In this document: one piece after another, positions 39,380 through 45,901 of the stretch
How positions within the stretch are numbered: the stretch's first letter is position 1
How the letters are laid out: the number at the start of each line of letters is the position of its first letter
DNA from: Sphaerochaetaceae bacterium
Lineage (GTDB): Bacteria; Spirochaetota; Spirochaetia; Sphaerochaetales; Sphaerochaetaceae
Direction: 5' to 3'
Length of the DNA: 49,928 nucleotides
Assembly: GCA_028691695.1 (NCBI GenBank)
Contig: JAQUYU010000003.1
Location: forward strand, 1 to 49,928
Translations under genes and position numbers: made by a program
The notes under the pieces: model-generated
Told to the model about the DNA's origin: nothing
Databases searched by the model: none
What the model saw: only the letters and a program-made list of their open reading frames with translations

Positions 39380-39394
39380 GGTGATTTTATCACC
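39380..39394. promoter_or_regulatory. Palindrome GGTGATTTTATCACC upstream of the SufC/SufB-like pair
   Basis: GGTGAT-TTT-ATCACC perfect 6-bp arms, 67 bp upstream of the ATG at 39461. Confidence 0.4.
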
Positions 39395-39460
39395 TCATCC
39401 GATGTTGTTCATTTAATGGATTATCGGTATATTCATCTTGTAAAGGATATAAACGATACT

Positions 39461-40159
39461 ATGGTAGAACTTAAAGATATTGGAATTGCCAAGGGCGGGA
39501 AGCAGATACTTCATGATATAAGCTTCAAGATTCCTGACAATGAATTCATTGCAATAACAGGTCCCAACGGTTCTGGCAAGTCAACTCTTGCCAAGATCAT
39601 CATGGGAATCGACAAGCCTGATACAGGCAGCATCCTGCTTGACGGGGTGGATATCACAGGTCTTTCCATGGTCGAGAGAGCAAAGAAAGGAATTGCCTTT
39701 GCATTCCAGACTCCTGTGACTTTCAAGGGAATCACTGTGAGGCGGCTTATGGAGCTTGCTTCCGGCAAGAAGCTTGAGAAGAGCGAAGTGTGCACGTTCC
39801 TTTCCAAGGTCGGGCTATGTGCGAACAACTATCTTACCAGGGAAGTGGATTCGTCACTTTCTGGAGGAGAACTCAAGAGAATTGAAATCGCATCGGTTCT
39901 TGCTCGCAAGGCCAGGGTGTCTATCTTCGATGAGCCTGAGGCTGGAATCGACCTCTGGAGCTTCAAGAACCTGATTGAGGTATTCGGTGAGCTTCGGTCT
40001 GAAGTGGAGGGAAGCATCGTGGTGATCTCCCATCAGGAAAGAATACTGAATATTGCAGACAGAGTTGTGCTTCTGGAAAATGGAACTATTGACAAGGTAG
40101 TGAAGCAGGGTGAGAAAAACAGTCTTTTCACCGACGAGCTTCGCTGCTGCAAATGCTGA
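39461..40159 (+). CDS. sufC: SufC-like (SmsC) ABC ATPase
   Basis: MVELKDIGIAKGGKQILHDISFKI..., GPNGSGKSTLAKIIMG, FAFQTPVTFKGITVRRLM, SGGELKRIEIASVLARKARVSIFDEPEAGIDLWSF. Confidence 0.9.
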   Translation: MVELKDIGIAKGGKQILHDISFKIPDNEFIAITGPNGSGKSTLAKIIMGIDKPDTGSILLDGVDITGLSMVERAKKGIAFAFQTPVTFKGITVRRLMELASGKKLEKSEVCTFLSKVGLCANNYLTREVDSSLSGGELKRIEIASVLARKARVSIFDEPEAGIDLWSFKNLIEVFGELRSEVEGSIVVISHQERILNIADRVVLLENGTIDKVVKQGEKNSLFTDELRCCKC

Positions 40160-40167
40160 GGAATATT

Positions 40168-41124
40168 ATGGAAAATACTGATAAAGAAAAAAGCAAGCTT
40201 GATGAAGAGCTTCTTGGGACCATACTGTCCAGCAAGAGCCTTTCCGGCGATACTGGCCTTGAAGAAGGAGCTCACAGTCTTCGGAAGAACGGCTGCTCGA
40301 TAGAGCTCAGGAGTACTCCGAACGTAAGGATTGAACGGAAGACAGACCATCCAGGCATCAATGTCTATGTGAAGGATGGGGCCCCGCTTGAGTTCGTCCA
40401 TGTTCCGGTGATTATTACAAAGGGCGGCTTCGATGATGTCGTGTACAACGACTTTCATGTGGGAAAGAATGCCCATGTGATCATAGTCGCTGGCTGCGGA
40501 ATCCACAACGACGATGACTGCAATGCCCAGCATGATGGAATTCATCGCTTCTTCCTTGATGAGGGAGCCGATGCCCAGTATGTTGAGAACCACTATGGCG
40601 AAGGAACCGGAACAGGAGAGAGAATCCTGAACCCTGAGACAGATGTCCAGCTTGGCAAGAGCGCCACGCTTCGGATGGAGATGGTTCAGATCAAAGGCGT
40701 TGATTCAACTGTACGCACGACAAATGCCGAGCTTGGCGAGAAGGCGACGCTTCTGGTGACTGAAAAGATAATGACGACCGGAAAGCAGACTGCGAAGACG
40801 ATTTTCAATGTGAAGCTCAATGGCAAGGACTCGAAATGCCAAGTAACTTCCAGAAGCTATGCCATTGATGATTCAAAGCAGACCTTCGTTTCCAACGTCG
40901 AAGGCAATGCAAAGTGCTTTGCTCATGTCGAATGCGATGCTATAATAAGAGATCACGGCAAGGTGACCTCTGAACCGGCCATAACTGCCAATGATGTTGA
41001 TGCCAGCATGATCCATGAGGCTCAGATTGGAAAGATTGCAGGGGAGCAGCTTACCAAGCTGATGACCCTGGGACTTACGGAGAAGCAGGCAGAGCAGGAA
41101 ATCATCAATGGTTTCCTTGCTTAG
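40168..41124 (+). CDS. sufB: SufB/SufD-family (SmsB-like) scaffold protein
   Basis: Beta-helix SufBD core: FVSNVEGNAKCFAHVECDAIIRDHGKVTSEPAITANDVDASMIHEAQIGKIAGEQL. Confidence 0.9.
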   Translation: MENTDKEKSKLDEELLGTILSSKSLSGDTGLEEGAHSLRKNGCSIELRSTPNVRIERKTDHPGINVYVKDGAPLEFVHVPVIITKGGFDDVVYNDFHVGKNAHVIIVAGCGIHNDDDCNAQHDGIHRFFLDEGADAQYVENHYGEGTGTGERILNPETDVQLGKSATLRMEMVQIKGVDSTVRTTNAELGEKATLLVTEKIMTTGKQTAKTIFNVKLNGKDSKCQVTSRSYAIDDSKQTFVSNVEGNAKCFAHVECDAIIRDHGKVTSEPAITANDVDASMIHEAQIGKIAGEQLTKLMTLGLTEKQAEQEIINGFLA

Positions 41125-41154
41125 GCGGACTATTTTATTTTGAAGGAGCACGTA

Positions 41155-42459
41155 ATGGGCTTGATTGAAAACTATATTGATTTTCTCAGCAACTGCAAGA
41201 CTGAGCGAAAATGCATCACTCAGATTGAGAAGGAAGCACGATCTAAAGGCTTTGCAAGCATTGATGAGGTCAAGGATCTCAAGGCTGGAGACAAGGTCTT
41301 TGTTTCCAAAATGGGGAAGAGCATTGCTCTGTTCGTCATTGGAAAGAAGGACATCGCCGAGGGAATGAACATTCTCGGTGCTCATCTTGATTCGCCTCGC
41401 CTTGATGTGAAGCAGAATCCAGTCTACGAGAAAGAGGGCATCGTTTACCTGAACACCCATTACTACGGCGGTATCAAGAAGTATCAGTGGGTCGCTCTTC
41501 CGCTTGCCATCCACGGGGTGGTATGCCTTGTTGACGGCCGCAAGATCGATGTAAACATCGGCGATGAAGAGGGCGATCCTGTTTTCTGCGTTTCTGATAT
41601 CCTGCCGCATATTGCACAGGAGCAGATGAAGAAGACTGCCGCTGAGTTCATTGAAGGCGAGAAGCTTGATCTGGTTCTTGGCGCCTATCCTGAAGAGAAT
41701 ACCGGCAAGGACAAGATCATTGCCATTCTCAAGGACAAGTACGGCATCGAGGAAAAGGACTTTGCTTCTTCTGAGCTTGAAGTTGTTCCTGCTGGCAAGG
41801 CTCGTGAATGCGGGCTGGATCGCAGCCTGATCCTTGGCTATGGTCAGGATGACAGAGTGTGCGGCTATACTTCGCTTGAGGCTATTCTCGATTCCAAGCC
41901 AGCTGACAGGACTTTGTGCTGCCTTCTGGTGGACAAGGAAGAGATTGGAAGCTGCGGAGCAACCGGCATGAGATCCAGATTCCTGGACAATGCTGTTGCT
42001 GATGTTGTTTCTCATCTTTCAAAGGATTATTCAGAGTATTCAGTGCGCAAGGCTCTTGAGAACTCCATGATGCTTTCAAGCGATGTGAACGCCGCCTATG
42101 ATCCGCTGAACAGCGATCTGTATGACAAGCAGAATTCTTCTTTCCTTGGAAAGGGAGTTGTGTTCAACAAGTACACGGGTTCTCGTGGAAAGAGCGGTGC
42201 AAGCGATGCAAACCCTGAGTTCATTGCAAAGCTCCGCGGCCAGCTTGATGAGCACAAGGTGGTTTACCAGAACGCTGAGATGGCAAAGGTAGATGTCGGC
42301 GGTGGCGGAACCATCGCGCTTTATGCAGCCTACTATGGGATGCAGGTCATTGACTGCGGTGTTTCCGTTCTGAGCATGCATGCTCCTTGGGAAATCACAA
42401 GCCGCTTTGATATCGAGCAGGCATATGCAGCTTACAAGGCTTTCCTGCTTCTGAAGTAG
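41155..42459 (+). CDS. apeA: M18-family aminopeptidase
   Basis: GAHLDSPRLDVKQNPVYE, YYGGIKKYQW, DDRVCGYTSLEAI, DKEEIGSCGATGM, MHAPWEITSRFD. Confidence 0.93.
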   Translation: MGLIENYIDFLSNCKTERKCITQIEKEARSKGFASIDEVKDLKAGDKVFVSKMGKSIALFVIGKKDIAEGMNILGAHLDSPRLDVKQNPVYEKEGIVYLNTHYYGGIKKYQWVALPLAIHGVVCLVDGRKIDVNIGDEEGDPVFCVSDILPHIAQEQMKKTAAEFIEGEKLDLVLGAYPEENTGKDKIIAILKDKYGIEEKDFASSELEVVPAGKARECGLDRSLILGYGQDDRVCGYTSLEAILDSKPADRTLCCLLVDKEEIGSCGATGMRSRFLDNAVADVVSHLSKDYSEYSVRKALENSMMLSSDVNAAYDPLNSDLYDKQNSSFLGKGVVFNKYTGSRGKSGASDANPEFIAKLRGQLDEHKVVYQNAEMAKVDVGGGGTIALYAAYYGMQVIDCGVSVLSMHAPWEITSRFDIEQAYAAYKAFLLLK

Positions 42460-42482
42460 ATAAAACTGATCAACCATTGCAG

Positions 42483-42506
42483 GCCGCCCCATGAAGGCGG
42501 CTTGCT
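42483..42506 (+). terminator. Possible terminator after the aminopeptidase gene
   Basis: GCCGCC-ccatgaa-GGCGGC then TTGCTTCT (weak U tract). Confidence 0.5.
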
Positions 42507-42750
42507 TCTGGCCAATCCCTCATGCTTCTTCCCATTGGTTCTGCCATTTCCCTAAATATGCCAAATACCGGAAAACTTCCCGAAATATTCAGTTCGGCAG
42601 TTCGGCAGTTCGGCAGTTCGCTTCCAGTTCGGTTAGATCGGTTAGTTCGGTTAGTTCGGCAGTTCGGTTAGTTCGGCAGTTCGCTTCCAGTTCGGTTAGT
42701 TCGGTTAGATCGGTTAGATCGGTTAGTTCGGTTAGTTCGGCAGTTCGGTA
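42507..42750. repeat. Composite intergenic element B: TTCTGGCCAATCCCTCATGCTTC motif, GGAAAACTTCCCGAA block, then ~160-bp minisatellite of GGCAGTTC/GGTTAGTTC/GGTTAGATC/GCTTCCAGTTC units
   Basis: Direct reading; minisatellite 42591-42750 with 8/9/11-bp unit variants, including a repeated ggcagttcgcttccagttcggttag phrase. Confidence 0.9.
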
Positions 42751-42888
42751 TATACGGTTTGAAGTTGTAGATAGCTTAGGGTTTGAGGATGTATTGATCA
42801 AATGAAAAACCAGTTGCCGGTTCAATGGAAACAATCATTTTCGGATTACGATCAATCTCTATTGAATCTCTATTGACTTGCATGTTGA

Positions 42889-42917
42889 TTGACACCTGTA
42901 TTTGCGGGTGTTAGAAT
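42889..42917 (+). promoter_or_regulatory. Sigma-70 promoter of deoC-cdd
   Basis: TTGACA-N17-TAGAAT; spacer holds an inverted repeat ACACC...GGTGT that could be an operator. Confidence 0.7.
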
Positions 42918-42950
42918 TAAATCCACTCAAAAGAATACAAGGAGTTTTTC

Positions 42951-43598
42951 ATGACAATAGATCAGATTGCAAAACACATTGACTACACTATGCTCAAGGC
43001 ATTTTCAACATGGGACGATATCAAGGCACTCTGCGATGAGGCTGCTGCCCATCACACTGCATCGGTATGCATTCCTCCTTCATTCGTGAAGCCTGTTCAT
43101 GAAGCCTATGGACCGAAGATCCGTGTTTGCACAGTCATCGGATTCCCTCTTGGATACAATACAGAGGAAACCAAGGTTTTTGAAGCCAGAAAGGCCATCG
43201 AAGAAGGCGCCGAGGAAGTAGACATGGTGGTAAATATCGGAGATGTGAAGATGGGCAAGTGGGACAAGATCACTACAGAGATTGCAGCCCTTCGCAGGGC
43301 TTCCAAGGGAAAGATCCTGAAAGTCATCATCGAGACCTGCTATGATACCGAAGAAGAGAAGATCCATCTGTGCAAGTGCGTGACCGATGCCGGGGCCGAC
43401 TACATCAAGACCTCCACAGGATTCGGAACTGCAGGTGCATCGCTTGAAGACATCAAGCTCTTCAAAGAGCACATCGGACCGAATGTGAAGATCAAGGCCG
43501 CCGGTGGAATCAGAACAAAGGCAGCAATGGAAGCATTCATTGAGGCTGGCTGTGACAGAATCGGCGCAAGCGCCAAATTCGATACTCTCAAGGACTGA
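42951..43598 (+). CDS. deoC: Deoxyribose-phosphate aldolase
   Basis: IAKHIDYTMLKAFST, VCTVIGFPLGYNTEETKVFEARKAIEEGAEEVDMVVNIGDVKMG, KVIIETCYDTEEE, YIKTSTGFGTAGA, KAAGGIRT. Confidence 0.96.
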   Translation: MTIDQIAKHIDYTMLKAFSTWDDIKALCDEAAAHHTASVCIPPSFVKPVHEAYGPKIRVCTVIGFPLGYNTEETKVFEARKAIEEGAEEVDMVVNIGDVKMGKWDKITTEIAALRRASKGKILKVIIETCYDTEEEKIHLCKCVTDAGADYIKTSTGFGTAGASLEDIKLFKEHIGPNVKIKAAGGIRTKAAMEAFIEAGCDRIGASAKFDTLKD

Positions 43599-43600
43599 CG

Positions 43601-44044
43601 ATGGAAACCAATGATGAGCAGGGAAAAGAACTGATTCAGAAACTCATTCTCACTGCACTTGATTCAAGAAGACGCTCCTATGTCCCTTATTCAGGGTTTT
43701 CCGTAGGGGCTGCTCTTCTTGGAAAGAGCGGGAAGATCTATTGCGGATGCAATATCGAGAACTCAAGCTTCGGAGCTACGAACTGCGCCGAAAGGACAGC
43801 TTTCTTCTCTGCTGTCAATCAAGGAGAGAAGGAGTTCGATGCTATTGCAATCGTCGGGGGAAAAGCTGAGAACGGGCCGTCAAGTTACTGCCCGCCTTGC
43901 GGAATCTGCCGCCAGGTGATGCTTGAGTTCTGCGACCCTGACAAGTTCAGGATCATCCTTGCAAAATCAAAAGATGATTTTTGCATCTATAAGCTTTCTC
44001 AGCTGATTCCTGTCTCATTCGGACCAAAGGATCTGGGGAAATAG
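43601..44044 (+). CDS. cdd: Cytidine deaminase
   Basis: YVPYSGFSVGAALL, GCNIENSSFGATNCAERTAFFSAV, PPCGICRQVMLEF. Confidence 0.96.
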   Translation: METNDEQGKELIQKLILTALDSRRRSYVPYSGFSVGAALLGKSGKIYCGCNIENSSFGATNCAERTAFFSAVNQGEKEFDAIAIVGGKAENGPSSYCPPCGICRQVMLEFCDPDKFRIILAKSKDDFCIYKLSQLIPVSFGPKDLGK

Positions 44045-44047
44045 CCA

Positions 44048-44842
44048 GTGGAAATCAAAGTCCTGTTTTCTCCATCCGATGAAGTTCAAGCTGTGCAGCT
44101 TCAGAAGAAGTGCGATGTCAAAGATCTATCTATGGATACATCGCTCAACTGCAGCAAGGATCTTCCTCCATTCTACGAGTGCTACGAAAATGGCAAGCTT
44201 GTTTCATTTCTTACTTTGTTCTTTCCTCATGAAGGAGAGGTCGAAGCAACCGCTTTCACCGATCCTGCATTCAGAGGGCAAGGTTTCTTTGGCCTTCTTG
44301 TGAAGAAAGCAGCTGAACAGAGCCTGAGATGCGGCTTTCAGAAGATGATCTTTGCCATTGAAGGCGAAAGCGAAAGCGGTAAGGCTGCTGTGAAGCATTT
44401 TCCAGCAAGCTATTCGTTCAGCGAATATGCGATGAAGCTTGATTCGGTCAATGCTCCTGTTTCAAGACTGCCTCGGATTACGCTTGAAAAGGCAACAGAA
44501 GAGCTGTATGCCCAGCTTGAGTCAGAACCATTGATCCAAACTCCCCAGCGCATCATGTACATCGCCATGGAGAATGGCCGGCCTGTCGGTCATGCTGCTC
44601 TTTGCCCGGATGGAGATGATATCTGGATCTACCATCTGTGCATTGCTTCGCCATTGCGCGGAAAAGGGCTTGGCGAATCATTGATGAGGGCTTTGATAGA
44701 GGAAGCTCATCCGCGAAAACCGATTCTTGAAGTTGATACGAATAACATTCCTGCGCTTTCTCTGTACATGAAGCTTGGGTTCAAGCCTGTATCAACGATG
44801 GATTACTTCAGCATGGATTTGCGAGCTTTCAAAGAATGCTGA
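44048..44842 (+). CDS. GNAT-family N-acetyltransferase (two-domain)
   Basis: FTDPAFRGQGFFGLLVKKA and HLCIASPLRGKGLGESLMRALIEEA...LEVDTNNIPALSLYMKLGFKPV; GTG start. Confidence 0.88.
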   Translation: MEIKVLFSPSDEVQAVQLQKKCDVKDLSMDTSLNCSKDLPPFYECYENGKLVSFLTLFFPHEGEVEATAFTDPAFRGQGFFGLLVKKAAEQSLRCGFQKMIFAIEGESESGKAAVKHFPASYSFSEYAMKLDSVNAPVSRLPRITLEKATEELYAQLESEPLIQTPQRIMYIAMENGRPVGHAALCPDGDDIWIYHLCIASPLRGKGLGESLMRALIEEAHPRKPILEVDTNNIPALSLYMKLGFKPVSTMDYFSMDLRAFKEC

Positions 44843-44904
44843 CAGCCATGACTGTATTTCTCTAGGTGTGAACGGTGCGGCCGTTTACCCAAATATTCAG
44901 GCAT

Positions 44905-44932
44905 TTGACTTAGCTTGAAAGTTGTTTATAAT
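44905..44932 (+). promoter_or_regulatory. Strong sigma-70 promoter driving a small RNA
   Basis: TTGACT-N16-TATAAT, expected start near 44940. Confidence 0.75.
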
Positions 44933-44939
44933 AATCAAA

Positions 44940-45014
44940 GAGGCATTGCTGCAAGGCAACGACCTCAGTTTTATACGGAAACCCGCCTGAGCTGAGATGT
45001 CACGGCGGGTTTAT
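44940..45014 (+). ncRNA. Candidate structured antisense RNA (type I antitoxin-like)
   Basis: GAGGCATTGCTGCAAGGCAACGACCTC hairpin (GAGG/CCTC, TTGC/GCAA) followed by AAACCCGCC-N16-GGCGGGTTT hairpin; own promoter; overlaps the 3' end of the opposing 24-aa ORF. Confidence 0.6.
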
Positions 45015-45085
45015 CTGTCTCTATGATGCAAGTTGCATATTGCAACTATCAAGCTCATGATTGAAATAACAAGAAAATCACTCAA
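45011..45085 (-). CDS. Small hydrophobic peptide, Hol-Tox/type I toxin-like (MSDFLVISIMSLIVAICNLHHRDR)
   Basis: TTG start preceded by AGGAGGTGG at 9-nt spacing; single TM-like segment with charged tail; stop TAA just inside the GC-rich hairpin. Too short for the ORF track. Confidence 0.6.
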   Translation of the reverse strand: MSDFLVISIMSLIVAICNLHHRDR

Positions 45086-45120
45086 CCTTAACCACCTCCT
45101 GCATTCGAGCGCTGATTGCC

Positions 45121-45160
45121 TTGACTATTCCGGTTTTATGTATATACTAGTATATACTAG
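45121..45160 (+). promoter_or_regulatory. Promoter/operator of the AbrB-PIN toxin-antitoxin operon
   Basis: TTGACT-N16-TATACT with palindromic GTATATACTAGTATATACTAG (two TATATACTAG repeats, 45141-45160) over the -10. Confidence 0.65.
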
Positions 45161-45169
45161 GTGGCAGAT

Positions 45170-45436
45170 ATGGTACTTCAGATCAAGAAATGGGGAAATT
45201 CTCAAGGAATTAGGATTCCAGTTGAGCTTCTGAACGAAACAGGTCTTTCTGTCAATGACAGACTTGCTGTTACTTCTTCAGAACATGGAAAGATTGAAAT
45301 CACGAAGATAGATTTGCCGCATAAAGCACTCAAAGCTGCTGGAATGCTTCATCGGTTTGCAGACCCTGAACTGCGGAAGAAGGAGAAAGATGCTTTTGCC
45401 GATGCCATGAAGGAGAAGTACGGAATTGCTGATTGA
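45170..45436 (+). CDS. AbrB/MazE-type antitoxin
   Basis: MVLQIKKWGNSQGIRIPVELLNETGLSVNDRLAV swapped-hairpin AbrB motif; ATG at 45170. Confidence 0.88.
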   Translation: MVLQIKKWGNSQGIRIPVELLNETGLSVNDRLAVTSSEHGKIEITKIDLPHKALKAAGMLHRFADPELRKKEKDAFADAMKEKYGIAD

Positions 45437-45788
45437 TACCAATGTCATACTGAGATACTTGCTTGAAGATGATAAGGAATCTTTTGAAATCGCCTCAAGG
45501 CTCATCAGCGATGGGGCTTCCACGCTTCCAGAAACAATTCCTGAATTGATTTATGTTCTGACTAAGGTCTATAGCATTGACAGAATTACTGCGGCAGATG
45601 CAGTTCTTTCTGTTCTGGAGGATGTAGATGTGGAAAACGTGAAGTCAATCAAGTCAGCTCTAGAGCTTTTCAGAAAAACAGGACTAGATTATGTTGATTG
45701 CCGATATGCAGTTCTTGCTATTGAAAACAGGTATGATGTCTTCACATTTGACAAAAAGCTGGTATCTTTCATAAGAAATGGAAGATAG
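45426..45788 (+). CDS. vapC: PIN-domain toxin (VapC-like)
   Basis: MLIDTNVILRYLLEDD...ELIYVLTKVY...DYVDCRYAVLAIENRYDVFTFDKKLV; TTG start overlapping the antitoxin by 11 nt. Confidence 0.88.
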   Translation: MLIDTNVILRYLLEDDKESFEIASRLISDGASTLPETIPELIYVLTKVYSIDRITAADAVLSVLEDVDVENVKSIKSALELFRKTGLDYVDCRYAVLAIENRYDVFTFDKKLVSFIRNGR

Positions 45789-45901
45789 CAGCTGTTTTAT
45801 GATGACACTATTTCCAAAAGCGTAATTTTTCGGTATATTCAATCAAATCAGTACAGTAATTTTCTGCACTGGAAATAAGCTTCAAGGGTTTGGCCAGAAA
45901 A

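Noticed and set aside
40873-42015. 380-aa antisense ORF opposite the SufB-like and aminopeptidase genes
   Set aside because: Shadow ORF spanning two well-supported opposite-strand genes; no domain motifs or plausible start context.
42591-42750. Possible CRISPR array
   Set aside because: Units are short (8-11 bp) with no unique spacers and no cas genes nearby.
42589-42834. 81-aa ORF with TELTDLTELTEL repeats (and the + strand SSVRSVSSV ORF 42491-42805)
   Set aside because: Translation of the minisatellite in element B; repeat units vary in length (8/9/11 bp), so the frame is not preserved.
44868-44888. Hairpin GTGAACGG-tgcgg-CCGTTTAC after the GNAT gene as a terminator
   Set aside because: No U tract on either strand; could be a weak structure only.
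45033-45233. 66-aa + strand ORF between the sRNA and the antitoxin gene
   Set aside because: Runs through the promoter/operator and into the antitoxin in another frame; no Shine-Dalgarno.
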